A stretch of 37,111 nucleotides of DNA, taken from assembly GCA_021201295.1 (NCBI GenBank), contig JAJQFE010000039.1:1-37111 (forward strand), given 5' to 3'. This document shows positions 18,743 through 27,215 of this stretch, piece after piece. The DNA is from Tannerellaceae bacterium (GTDB lineage: Bacteria > Bacteroidota > Bacteroidia > Bacteroidales > Tannerellaceae). How positions within the stretch are numbered: position 1 is the stretch's first letter; every line of letters starts with the position of its first letter. A model generated the notes under the pieces. That model was given only the letters and a program-made list of their open reading frames with translations, was not told the origin of the DNA and searched no databases. A program made the position numbers and the translations under genes.

Positions 18743-18750
18743 CAAATCTA
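18743..18750 (-). promoter_or_regulatory. -7 element for tamB
   Basis: The minus strand reads TAGATTTG, an exact TAnnTTTG match. There is no good TTTG box 19-21 bp upstream. If used, the transcript starts close to 18736, about 35 nt before the GTG start. Confidence 0.5.
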
Positions 18751-18798
18751 CAATATTATCGCGATAGTTTTTGTTATTTTGCATTAAAAAAGAAACAT

Positions 18799-19818
18799 AT
18801 GAGCATAACGATATTGGGAATTGAATCCTCGTGTGATGATACATCTGCTGCAGTCATAAGAGACAGTGTGCTATTATCAAACGTAATTGCCAGCCAGGCA
18901 GTCCATGAATCATATGGAGGAGTAGTTCCCGAACTGGCTTCCCGGGCCCACCAGCAGAATATTATCCCGGTAGTCGCAGAAGCTATTAAACGGGCGGGAA
19001 TAGATAAATCTGATCTGGCAGCCATTGCTTTTACACGGGGGCCCGGATTGATGGGATCTTTGCTGGTAGGCACCTCTTTTGCCAAAGGATTATCAGTCGC
19101 TTTAGATATACCGATGGTCGATGTAAATCATCTCCAGGCACATGTACTGGCCCATTTTATCAAAGAGAAACCGGAAGATAACCGGCAACCATCTTTTCCT
19201 TTTTTATGTTTATTAGTATCCGGAGGCAATTCACAGATCATCCGGGTCAATTCATACGACCAGATGGAAGTGATCGGACAAACCATAGATGATGCCGCAG
19301 GTGAAGCATTTGATAAATGTGCTAAAGTGATGGGACTGGGCTATCCGGGCGGACCTATCATCAATCGTTTGGCCAATGAAGGGGACCCGAAAGCCTTTGC
19401 ATTCAGTAAACCATCAATACCAGACTACAATTATAGTTTCAGTGGGTTGAAAACCTCTTTCCTGTATACCTTACGGGACCGGTTGAAAGAAGATCCGGAT
19501 TTTATAGAAAAGAACAAAGCCGATTTATGTGCTTCCCTGCAGGCTACCGTAGTGGATATTCTGATGAATAAATTACGGAAAGCAGCTAAGGAGACAGGCA
19601 TCCGGGAGGTAGCTGTAGCCGGGGGAGTGTCTGCAAATACCGGATTAAGGGATGCTTTCCGGGATCATGCCGGAAGGTATGGCTGGAAAATCCATATTCC
19701 GCCTTTTGCCTACACCACAGATAATGCAGCTATGGTAGCCATTACCGGCTACTATAAATATTTGAAAAAAAAATTTACTCCGATGGATGCGGTTCCTTTT
19801 TCAAGGGTAGAGATCTGA
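18799..19818 (+). CDS. tsaD: tRNA N6-adenosine threonylcarbamoyltransferase
   Basis: TsaD/Kae1/Qri7 family, 339 residues. With TsaB and TsaE it makes t6A37 on ANN-decoding tRNAs. The open frame extends 105 bp upstream, but the ATG at 18799 gives the family N terminus MSITILGIESSCDDTSAAV. Metal-binding His residues are in VDVNHLQAHVLAH, with the ASKH-fold motifs LVSGGNSQI, GEAFDKCAKVMGLGYPGG and FSGLKTS. An in-frame A9 run (19764-19772) is intact. cinA starts 30 bp downstream, which suggests an operon. Confidence 0.97.
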   Translation: MSITILGIESSCDDTSAAVIRDSVLLSNVIASQAVHESYGGVVPELASRAHQQNIIPVVAEAIKRAGIDKSDLAAIAFTRGPGLMGSLLVGTSFAKGLSVALDIPMVDVNHLQAHVLAHFIKEKPEDNRQPSFPFLCLLVSGGNSQIIRVNSYDQMEVIGQTIDDAAGEAFDKCAKVMGLGYPGGPIINRLANEGDPKAFAFSKPSIPDYNYSFSGLKTSFLYTLRDRLKEDPDFIEKNKADLCASLQATVVDILMNKLRKAAKETGIREVAVAGGVSANTGLRDAFRDHAGRYGWKIHIPPFAYTTDNAAMVAITGYYKYLKKKFTPMDAVPFSRVEI

Positions 19819-19848
19819 ACCAGAGGAAAAAGTTAAAACAGGAAAAAT

Positions 19849-21084
19849 ATGAACATAGAAATTATAACTATCGGTAATGAATTACTGATCGGACAGGTAG
19901 TAGACACGAATTCCGCCTGGATCGGACAGCAGGTAGGAGATGCCGGTTTCCGGGTAACTAAAAAGACAACAGTAGGAGATGTGGCACAGGATATACGGGA
20001 CGCAATTGATAGTGCATTAAGCCGTGTCTCCATCGTGTTGGTGACCGGAGGAATAGGACCTACCAAAGATGATATAACCAAAAAAACACTATGTGACTAT
20101 TTTAACTGCCAGTTATACTTTTCAGAAGCGGTTTATCAACATATAGAAGACCTCCTGCACCATTCCGGACATATGATGAATGAACTCAACCGGAGCCAGG
20201 CCATGGTTCCCGATCATTGTACGATCATACGGAATGAAGCGGGAACAGCTCCCTGCACCTGGTTTGAACGGGAGGGCAAAGTTCTGGTCTCTATGCCGGG
20301 TGTACCCTATGAGATGAAGACATTAATGACAAACGAGATCATCCCCCGTCTGAAACAACAGTTTCTCCAGGACACCTTTATTCGCCATGTTACGCTTTCT
20401 GTGCAGGGATATACGGAATCCGCCCTGGCAGAAAGGCTGGCAAAGTTTGAAGAAGAACTGCCTCCATTTGTCACACTGGCTTATCTTCCCCAGCCCGGAA
20501 TGGTCCGCCTGAGAGTATCCGCCTATGAAACCAGTGAATCCCAGTCAGAACAGGCCATTGAAGAGCAGAAAAGAAAATTATATATACTGCTGAAAGGACA
20601 TATTTTTTCTGAAGGAACCCATACCCTCGAACAGGTGTTAGGAAGAAAATTAGAAGAAAAAAAGTATCTGGTAGGTACAGCAGAGAGTTGTACCGGAGGC
20701 TATATCGCCAGCCGGATTACAGCCTGGCCGGGCTCTTCCAGGCATTATATGGGAAGTATTGTTTCCTATAGTAATGATATAAAGAAACAGGTGTTAGGCG
20801 TATCTGCTGAAGATCTGGAAACCTATGGTGCTGTCAGCCGGCAGGTAGTGGAACAGATGGTAACAGGGGCCATCCGGGTATTAGGATGTGATTGTGCAGT
20901 GGCTACTTCAGGAATTGCAGGTCCGGATGGCGGGACACAGGATAAACCAGTGGGCACGATCTGGATCGCGGCAGCTGTAAAAGATAAAGTAATTACCGAA
21001 TGCTATCATTTTGGTAAAGTCCGTGAACAAAATATAATCCGTGCATTCAATGCAGCCATCCTGATGTTACTAAAGATGTTATAA
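19849..21084 (+). CDS. cinA: CinA-like NMN amidohydrolase / MoaB-fold protein
   Basis: The 411-residue protein has two domains. An N-terminal MoCF/COG1058 domain (about 1-170) opens with IITIGNELLIGQVVDTNSAW, the ADP-ribose pyrophosphatase-type module, and contains LVTGGIGPTKDDITK. A C-terminal PncC domain (about 250-411) has VGTAESCTGGYIASRIT and ATSGIAGPDGGTQDKPVGT. It deamidates nicotinamide mononucleotide in NAD salvage. It starts 30 bp after tsaD. Intact. Confidence 0.95.
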   Translation: MNIEIITIGNELLIGQVVDTNSAWIGQQVGDAGFRVTKKTTVGDVAQDIRDAIDSALSRVSIVLVTGGIGPTKDDITKKTLCDYFNCQLYFSEAVYQHIEDLLHHSGHMMNELNRSQAMVPDHCTIIRNEAGTAPCTWFEREGKVLVSMPGVPYEMKTLMTNEIIPRLKQQFLQDTFIRHVTLSVQGYTESALAERLAKFEEELPPFVTLAYLPQPGMVRLRVSAYETSESQSEQAIEEQKRKLYILLKGHIFSEGTHTLEQVLGRKLEEKKYLVGTAESCTGGYIASRITAWPGSSRHYMGSIVSYSNDIKKQVLGVSAEDLETYGAVSRQVVEQMVTGAIRVLGCDCAVATSGIAGPDGGTQDKPVGTIWIAAAVKDKVITECYHFGKVREQNIIRAFNAAILMLLKML

Positions 21085-21092
21085 GATACAGA

Positions 21093-21155
21093 TATTCGCA
21101 CACAGAGAACACAAATAGATTAGTTATCCGGATATGCTATCTGTGTGCCGGAATA
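21093..21155. terminator. Bidirectional stem-loop between cinA and esterase
   Basis: TATTC-GCACACAGA pairs with TCTGTGTGC-CG-GAATA: a 9-bp perfect core extended by 5 bp past a 2-nt bulge, with a 33-nt loop. It lies exactly between convergent stops. There is no T tract. Confidence 0.5.
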
Positions 21156-21156
21156 A

Positions 21157-22614
21157 TTAATTTCCCTCCTGAACCACGACTTTTCTGATCCAGCTGAAAA
21201 GGTCATCTAAATTATAATCTCCCATATGTCCTCTGTTCCAGGCAAGGTCAAAATTTACATTATACCCTTGATTGATTAATCGGGTATATAAATTAACAGA
21301 TACCTGGAAACCGGTATCCCTGTCTCTCGCACCATGCCGGATATACCAGTTTGGAGTGGTGGTACTTTTCTCATTCCCGATAAAATACATCGGATTCATA
21401 CTATATACCCTTTCCTGAAGAGCAGGATCAATCGTAGCAGAGAAATCCTTAGTCGCTTTCCGTAGGCTGAAGTCCGTGAAGTTCACTGAGCTACCTGTTT
21501 CATCTCCGAATACGTTGTTTTCCGGAGTAGCTTTGGGAGCCAGTACATCCAATGCATCAAAAGCCGGAGGAGTTTTCAGAGGCTGAGTCGTCACTACATA
21601 GTTCAGGTAAGTCTCCAGATCTATATCTACTACAAATTCTCCGGGAGAACCACGAAAACCTGTGTTCATCGTTATACCGGCGTTTTCCGGCATATCCGCT
21701 CCGGCATTTTTAGCCCGTTGGGCAGACCGGATCAGGAAAGATTTCAGGTAGTCCGTATAATTAGCATCCGTCAGTAGAGTTCCATCCGGTTTTTTAAGAC
21801 CCAGACTATTCAGGTAAACTGGATAAAGAGCCGCTAATTCATTCGAGATACGAATTTGTTCCGGTGTTAGTCCCCGGGTAGTGGCATTAGTCACATTATA
21901 TAACCATTCATATGCCATATCCGCATGCTCCAGGTCCGTGATGGGACAATAACAGACCGCAGCAAAAATATCATCCCGCTCCTTAGCAGCTCCCAGCGTA
22001 TCTAAGTAAGGTTCATAGACCGGATGGTTTCCGGTTGCCCCTAACAGGGACGACATGGCACCTCCGGCACTGGTCCCGTCTGTAATGATCTTTTCCATAT
22101 CCCCAGGGATTCTGCCTTTATTATACCGGAGATAGCGGATCGCAGCTTTCAGGTCCACCAGTCCATTCGGAGCACGTCCCGTGAAAACCTCCTCCCCCGA
22201 AGCCGTAGTAATTTTGGAATTAGCTCCCCGGGAACCGGGTATCACCACCACATAGCCTTCCGCTAAGGCACGTCCTGAAGCATCTGTAGAAGAGGGTTGT
22301 GTGGCTTTGGCAGCCATATAACCACCCACATGGGTTTTGAGGAAAACAGGAGTCTGGTCATTATTCGTATAAGCCACTTCCGGAACATATACATTTAATG
22401 ACTGATATACCGAATCCACTACATCCGTTACATAATATAGGTTCTCATACGCACGGTAAGTAACCGTGCTACCATCTGGGAATGTCATTGTATGTTCCGG
22501 AGCGTCCGGAGACGGATTAAATGTTAACGCATCATTTTCTTCTGCCATAGCTGTACCATACGAAATTATTCCAGCACATAGTCCGGACAGCAGTAAAGTG
22601 GTCATTTTTCTCAT
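21157..22614 (-). CDS. Exported alpha/beta-hydrolase, subtype-B tannase-like
   Basis: The 485-residue protein has a signal peptide (MRKMTTLLLSGLCAGIISYG...AMA, cleavage near residue 24). The nucleophile elbow G-T-S182-A-G-G and its surroundings (ITDGTSAGGAMSSLLGATGN), an Asp in IRHGARDRD (Asp431 or Asp433) and His463 in NRGHMGDYNLDDLF resemble the triad layout I recall for lactobacillar tannase (TanB) and related BD-FAE esterases. Likely substrates are gallate or other hydroxycinnamate/phenolic esters. The assignment rests on motif recall, so another carboxylesterase is possible. It lies 63 bp downstream of a MarR gene on the same strand. Intact. Confidence 0.8.
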   Translation of the reverse strand: MRKMTTLLLSGLCAGIISYGTAMAEENDALTFNPSPDAPEHTMTFPDGSTVTYRAYENLYYVTDVVDSVYQSLNVYVPEVAYTNNDQTPVFLKTHVGGYMAAKATQPSSTDASGRALAEGYVVVIPGSRGANSKITTASGEEVFTGRAPNGLVDLKAAIRYLRYNKGRIPGDMEKIITDGTSAGGAMSSLLGATGNHPVYEPYLDTLGAAKERDDIFAAVCYCPITDLEHADMAYEWLYNVTNATTRGLTPEQIRISNELAALYPVYLNSLGLKKPDGTLLTDANYTDYLKSFLIRSAQRAKNAGADMPENAGITMNTGFRGSPGEFVVDIDLETYLNYVVTTQPLKTPPAFDALDVLAPKATPENNVFGDETGSSVNFTDFSLRKATKDFSATIDPALQERVYSMNPMYFIGNEKSTTTPNWYIRHGARDRDTGFQVSVNLYTRLINQGYNVNFDLAWNRGHMGDYNLDDLFSWIRKVVVQEGN

Positions 22615-22626
22615 AAAACTTTTTTC

Positions 22627-22648
22627 TTTTAAAAGCAGATCGCTCTGC
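22627..22648 (-). terminator. Weak hairpin between marR and the esterase gene
   Basis: On the minus strand GCAGA-GCGA-TCTGC is followed by TTTTAAAAG. The 5-bp stem is short. It could act as an attenuator or processing site in the MarR-esterase transcript. Confidence 0.3.
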
Positions 22649-22677
22649 CGGATCGTTTAAAATTATCTTTTATTATT

Positions 22678-23142
22678 TTATTTGTTGTCAGAGGGTAACC
22701 CGCTATCTGCCACCTGATAGTAGTTTTTCAGGTCTGCCCGTAACCGCTCCTCATCTATTCCTGCAAAGAAAGTAGTATCAATAGTCTTAGTGATTTCTTT
22801 CCCTCTGTTTGCTATATCAGTACCCGCATCCGTCAGCCGGAGCACTAAAGCCCGCTGGTCGGTAGGATGGTGCTCCCTGGTCATTAATTTTTTTAGGATA
22901 AGCAATTTGGTGATATTGGAAACCATGGCTTTATCCAATTGCCGTCTGGAAGCTATCAGCTGTTGAGTGACTAATTCATCTTCCGCCCCCAGTTCAAGGA
23001 TAGCCGCCAGGATAACAAACTGCATATAAGTCAGATCCAGCTCTTTCAAAGCTGCATTAATGATCCGTTGTTTTAACAGCGAAGTCTGGATTAATAAAAA
23101 TCCCAGTTGTTCATCCGGTTGCTCAATTCTTTTTTTATCCAT
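22678..23142 (-). CDS. MarR-family transcriptional regulator
   Basis: A 154-residue winged-helix dimeric repressor. The helical N terminus (EQLGFLLIQTSLLKQRIINAAL) is followed by the HTH (DELVTQQLIASRRQLDKAMVSNITKLL), the wing with LMTREHHPTDQRALVLRLTD, and a C-terminal dimerisation helix. MarR proteins often bind small phenolic ligands and repress their own operon. Here the promoter carries an inverted repeat in its spacer, and the downstream gene is a tannase-like esterase. That supports autoregulation and a phenolic inducer (inference). The leader is very short: the -7 box ends 20 bp before the ATG. Confidence 0.93.
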   Translation of the reverse strand: MDKKRIEQPDEQLGFLLIQTSLLKQRIINAALKELDLTYMQFVILAAILELGAEDELVTQQLIASRRQLDKAMVSNITKLLILKKLMTREHHPTDQRALVLRLTDAGTDIANRGKEITKTIDTTFFAGIDEERLRADLKNYYQVADSGLPSDNK

Positions 23143-23161
23143 ATCCGTGCATGTCAGGATG

Positions 23162-23193
23162 CAAATATAGTTTACATATAAACTATTTACAAA
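23162..23193 (-). promoter_or_regulatory. marR promoter with operator in the spacer
   Basis: On the minus strand TTTG (23190-23193) and TATATTTG (23162-23169) are 20 bp apart, a full-consensus Bacteroidetes promoter. Within the spacer and touching the -7 box lies a perfect inverted repeat, ATAGTTTA-CATA-TAAACTAT (23167-23186). Bound repressor would block sigma contact with both boxes. MarR operators typically have this size and symmetry. Confidence 0.85.
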
Positions 23194-23445
23194 TTATTTT
23201 TTATTCTTTTTGGGAGTAAACCCTAACAGAAACAGCGACATAAGAGTCAAAGATAGTATGCTGTACATAAAAGTTATCCAATAAACAGCAGGACAAATAG
23301 TTTGTTCATCCCACTAAAAAATAAATATTAGTAGATTTTATTTCTCACACATAACCCGTATTTTTAACCTTTCGGAGGTGATAGCCTACCCTCGGGTTGC
23401 TGAAGTAAACGGATCATAACTAATAAACATTTAAAAACAACTACC
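23194..23445. other. Intergenic region with no recognised gene
   Basis: AT-rich upstream half. The segment 23378-23416 (TTCGGAGGTGATAGCC...GTAAACGG) is richer in GC and immediately precedes the glyoxalase remnant. I see no riboswitch class that I recognise in it. Confidence 0.4.
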
Positions 23446-23685
23446 ATGCATTTAAAAAATTGTATTCCGGTACTTTTCGTAAAGAACGCAGTGATATCCC
23501 GGGACTTTTATGTAAAAATATTAGGATTGACAGAAATTATGAATAATGGAGATATGAATTTTCTGTTCAAAGAAGGACTGTCTATCTGATAGATTATGGA
23601 ACAGAATATAATTCCGGAGCAATCAGGTATGGAAGCGATCACCGATACGCCGGTAGAAGTCATCAGACAAATACCGGAATTGTGA
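23446..23685 (+). pseudogene. Glyoxalase/bleomycin-resistance (VOC) protein remnant
   Basis: The frame reads MHLKNCIPVLFVKNAVISRD then FYVKILGLTEIMNNGD, the opening beta-alpha-beta of a VOC domain. Two adjacent in-frame stops follow at 23587-23592 (TGA TAG). The same frame then resumes with IMEQNIIPEQSGMEAITDTP and ends at 23685. TGA fits a former TGG and TAG a former CAG (LSIWQI), both GC-to-AT changes. The total of 80 codons is far below the roughly 120-150 of complete family members, so the 3' part is lost too. Confidence 0.75.
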
Positions 23686-23866
23686 AGGATAAGAGATAGA
23701 TTTCCTTTTTTCGTCTTAAGGAAGATATTTTTCGCTTTTATCAGGAATGTGTGAAAAATGACAGGTTATTTATTTAATTTGTACCTTGAAATGTGGAATG
23801 CCCTGAACAAGAGAAAAAATAGCTTTAACATAGGATACTTCCCACAAGAACAATAACAAAAATGAA

Positions 23867-24877
23867 ATGACATTATTAGATAGATATACCTCCCTGCAAT
23901 TATTAGTAGTCAGTGTGATCGGGGCTATTTTCGTTATTTACCCCAACATTGCCTGTCTGCCCTGGGAACTCAGTTTTATGGATCCTTCCGAACATCCCTC
24001 ATTCTTGATGTTCTTTGCTTTCCGCTACATCTTTTTTGTCGGATTGATATGGGGACTGATCAAATTTAACCAGGAAAAGATTTCCACTTCAGATTTCCGG
24101 AAACGGATGCTGGTAACCCTGCTGTGGACAGAAGTTGCTTATTTGTTTTATGCAGGGATTTCCTTACTGTCCGGAACAAAGCATGATTGTTTTGGCAGTA
24201 TACTCCTGTTCCAGTTCTTTGTCACCTTTATTGTCTGTACCTTTGTCGGGCACGTCTCACAGATGTATGCCGTACAGCGGACCAAAGAACTGGAGATCGA
24301 ACAGTTGAAAGTAGAAACCCTGCAAAGCCATTGTGATGCCTTGGCCAACCAGATCAACCCGCACTTTTTCTTTAACTCACTGAACGGGCTGACAGGATTG
24401 GTCCAGAAAAAAGATGAAGAGAAAACCATAGAATATGTGACTAAACTATCCAATATCTTTCGTTACATTCTCCAGAGCGATAAAAAAGGATTAGTATCCC
24501 TGGAAGAAGAGCTCAAGTTTGTAGAAGCTTTCAGCTATACCATGGAAGTTCGCTTTGCCAACAAATTAGTCTTTGATATTGAGGTGGAAGAAAATAAACG
24601 GGGATTGAAACTGCCAGTTTTGTCCCTTCTACCATTGATCGATAATATTGTGGTACATAACACTATCGACAGTAAACACATTATAAAAGTAAGTATTTGC
24701 GTAAATGAACAGAATGAATTAATGATTTCCAACCCACTATATCCGAAATTAGTACCTCCGGCAACCAATGGAATAGGACTTAAAAATGTGGAAAACCGTT
24801 TGGTCCTGCTGACAGGTAAATCTATCCGGACAGAAAGTGACGGAGGAATATATTATGTATATTTGCCTTTAAGTTAA
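23867..24877 (+). CDS. LytS/YehU-type sensor histidine kinase
   Basis: The 336-residue membrane kinase has several hydrophobic segments in residues 10-130 and a short coiled linker (TKELEIEQLKVETLQSHC). The His_kinase domain has phospho-acceptor His166 in NQINPHFFFNSLNGL, and the HATPase is degenerate (LPLIDNIVVHN and NGIGLKNVENRL). It is followed after 6 bp by its LytTR response regulator. The signal is unknown. Family members sense cell-envelope state or small metabolites. Confidence 0.93.
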   Translation: MTLLDRYTSLQLLVVSVIGAIFVIYPNIACLPWELSFMDPSEHPSFLMFFAFRYIFFVGLIWGLIKFNQEKISTSDFRKRMLVTLLWTEVAYLFYAGISLLSGTKHDCFGSILLFQFFVTFIVCTFVGHVSQMYAVQRTKELEIEQLKVETLQSHCDALANQINPHFFFNSLNGLTGLVQKKDEEKTIEYVTKLSNIFRYILQSDKKGLVSLEEELKFVEAFSYTMEVRFANKLVFDIEVEENKRGLKLPVLSLLPLIDNIVVHNTIDSKHIIKVSICVNEQNELMISNPLYPKLVPPATNGIGLKNVENRLVLLTGKSIRTESDGGIYYVYLPLS

Positions 24878-24883
24878 GCTCAT

Positions 24884-25621
24884 ATGAAAATCCTGATCGT
24901 TGAAGATGAAACAGCTGCCTATGAAAACCTGGCAGAAATACTGTTCGGTATAGATCCGGGCATTGATATCCTGAGAAATACCGAAAGCATTGACCAGACA
25001 GTCAACTGGCTGCAGAAACATCCCAATTCGGATCTCATCTTTATGGATATTCACCTGTCCGACGGAACAGCCTTTTCTATTTTTGAAACAGTCACCGCAG
25101 AAACCCCGATCATTTTTGCAACTGCCTACGATGAATATGCCATCGAAGCGTTTAAGGTAAACAGTATCGATTACCTGCTCAAACCCATTAAAGTAGAAGA
25201 ACTGAAACGGTCATTGGAGAAGTTTAGTAAATGGACACAACAGGACCGGTTAAATTATATCTCCCAGGTTTCCCAGTTGGCTCCCGGCCCTAAATACAGG
25301 GATAAGATCCTTATCCCCTATAAAGACAAATTATTACCTGTCAATCTCAAAGAGATATCATTTTTCTATACCTCCGATAAATCGACCCGGGTATATATGA
25401 AAGACGGAAGCAGCTATACTTACTCCCGGACATTGGAACAGATCTTTACCTCCCTGAATCCCGCTGATTTCATCCGGGCCAACAAACAATTTATTATCGC
25501 CCGGGACAGTGTGACCAACATCACTATCTGGTTTGACAGCCGTTTATTGATTACACTGGATGTCACCACTCCGGAACGTATCTATGTCAGCAAAAATAAA
25601 GCCGCCGAATTCAAAACCTAG
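24884..25621 (+). CDS. LytTR-family response regulator
   Basis: The 245-residue partner of the upstream kinase has a receiver domain (1-120) with Asp55 in LIFMDIHLSDG, the T/S switch in IIFATAYDEYA and Lys100 in DYLLKPIK. A linker leads to a LytTR DNA-binding domain (about 140-240: ILIPYKDKLLPVNLKEISFF, SYTYSRTLEQI, FIRANKQFIIARDSV). Its target operons are not evident here. No obvious LytTR direct-repeat site was found in the flanks. Confidence 0.95.
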   Translation: MKILIVEDETAAYENLAEILFGIDPGIDILRNTESIDQTVNWLQKHPNSDLIFMDIHLSDGTAFSIFETVTAETPIIFATAYDEYAIEAFKVNSIDYLLKPIKVEELKRSLEKFSKWTQQDRLNYISQVSQLAPGPKYRDKILIPYKDKLLPVNLKEISFFYTSDKSTRVYMKDGSSYTYSRTLEQIFTSLNPADFIRANKQFIIARDSVTNITIWFDSRLLITLDVTTPERIYVSKNKAAEFKT

Positions 25622-25661
25622 ATGGTCAGTGAGTCCTGACTGAAGGCAAATATATAACGAG

Positions 25662-25700
25662 AGAACGCATCTTTGTCAGCAACAGGATGCGTTCTTTGTA
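25662..25700. terminator. Terminator after the lytTR gene
   Basis: AGAACGCATC (25662-25671) pairs perfectly with GATGCGTTCT (25686-25695), followed by TTGTA. It sits between convergent genes and may serve both. Confidence 0.7.
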
Positions 25701-25731
25701 TACCTACATAAAGCATATCAGTAAGGGAAAT

Positions 25732-26885
25732 TTATAACACCTTTTTATAAAGCGCATAAATATCATCCCGTGTGATCTCGCGGGGATTACCAGGTGTACA
25801 GACATCCGTAATGGCCGAATCAGCCAGCTTTGCCAGGTCCTCTTCCTGGATACCCAGTTCAGATAACCGATGGGGAATACCTACTTTTAAAGACAGTGCT
25901 TTCACCGCCTCTACAGAGGCAGTAGCCGCTTCCTCCTTACTCATCCCTGGTGTATAGACATTCATCGCCCTGGCAATATCCACATATTTATCTAAGGCTG
26001 CCGGAACATTATACTCCATCACCACCGGAAGCAACAACGCATTCGCCACCCCGTGAGGAATATCAAAGATCGCTCCCAGCGGATGTGCCATACCATGCAC
26101 AGCCCCTAATCCGACATTGGAAAAAGCCATTCCGGCAATATACTGGGCCACCGCCATCCCATTCCGGGCTTCCGCATTTTCAGGATAGTTAACAGCCGTT
26201 TCCAGATACCGGGTAATCATCTCAATCGCTTTGATTTCAAACATATCACTCATTTCCCAGGCTCCCTTCGTAATTAAACCTTCAATAGCATGGGTAAGTG
26301 CATTCATCCCTGTAGCCGCCGTCAGGCTTTTCGGCAGGGTATACATCAATTCCGCATCCACAATAGCCACCGCCGGAATATCATTCGGATCTATACAAAC
26401 CATTTTCTTTTCATTCACTTCATCCGTGATCACATAATTGATCGTCACCTCAGCCGCTGTTCCGGCAGTAGTAGGTAACGCAATTACAGGAACAGATTTT
26501 TTACGGGTAGGCGCTGTACCTTCCAACGATACCACATCACTGAAATCCGAATTATTTGTAATGATTCCCACCGCCTTGGCAGTATCAATAGACGAACCTC
26601 CTCCGAGTGCAATAATAAAATCCGCTCCGGATGCAGCATAGGCCGCAACTCCGGCCTGGACATTCGTGACGGTGGGATTAGCCTTGAAGTCACTGAACAG
26701 GGTGTAAGGGATAGTTGCTTTATCCAATATTTCCAACACCTTGCCGGCTACACCAAAACGGATCAGATCCGAGTCCGTCACGACAAATGCCTTACTACCT
26801 CCCAGACGGGTGATTTCTTCCGGTAATACTTCCCGGGCCCCGGGCCAAAATAGGAAACTTCATTCAATATAAAACGTTGAACCAT
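25732..26885 (-). pseudogene. fucO: Lactaldehyde reductase-like iron alcohol dehydrogenase, frameshifted
   Basis: Repaired to 384 residues it closely resembles FucO (L-1,2-propanediol oxidoreductase), which reduces lactaldehyde from fucose/rhamnose breakdown. Key blocks are GGGSSIDTAKAVGIITNN, IALPTTAGTAAEVTINYVIT, ATGMNALTHAIEG, GLGAVHGMAHPLGA and IPHGVANA. The ATG at 26885 begins MVQRFILNEVSYFGPG. One base is missing from the GC palindrome CCCGGGCCCCGGG (26832-26844), where FGPGAREVLPEEITRLGG is expected, so the frame breaks after about 16 codons. The metal-binding Asp of the DALTH motif is Asn here (NALTH, GAT to AAT), while both later His ligands are kept. Translation from an internal start (GTG at 26781) would lack the N terminus. 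Confidence 0.85.
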
Positions 26886-26958
26886 ACGATTGTTATTATA
26901 GGGTTTATATATCAGAACCATTTTAGTGGACAGACCCACAGGCCACTCCTCCGTTAAA

Positions 26959-26966
26959 CAAAAGTA
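26959..26966 (-). promoter_or_regulatory. -7 element for the fucO-like gene
   Basis: The minus strand reads TACTTTTG, matching TAnnTTTG, about 75 bp before the repaired ATG. The -33 box is poor. The rest of 26886-27185 shows no ORF of note. Confidence 0.4.
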
Positions 26967-27185
26967 AGGCTTTATACACAGGAAGTTTTTATAAAAATGA
27001 TTTTATGTTTTTTAATTCTGACAGTAACTTTTTTAGAGCAACCCACCCGGTAAGCCGGAATAATAGATATGGACTACTTTCCAATCCGGACTCATCTTAT
27101 GAAACAGTTTCCTATCCTATGTACTACTCTGTACCAGCTATCACAGAAATTTCTGTAATAGTCGGGTAAAAAATAAGTCTGACAG

Positions 27186-27207
27186 AAAAAAATACTGTTT
27201 CGGTATT
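27186..27207 (-). terminator. Intrinsic terminator after the hexosaminidase
   Basis: On the minus strand AATAC-CGAAACA-GTATT is followed by a run of Ts, 9 bp past the stop codon. Confidence 0.55.
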
Positions 27208-27215
27208 CTTTTTCC

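Noticed and set aside
18694-18798. N-terminal extension of tsaD
   Set aside because: The extra 35 codons overlap the tamB promoter and do not resemble the family. The ATG at 18799 gives the canonical MSITILGIESSCDD start.
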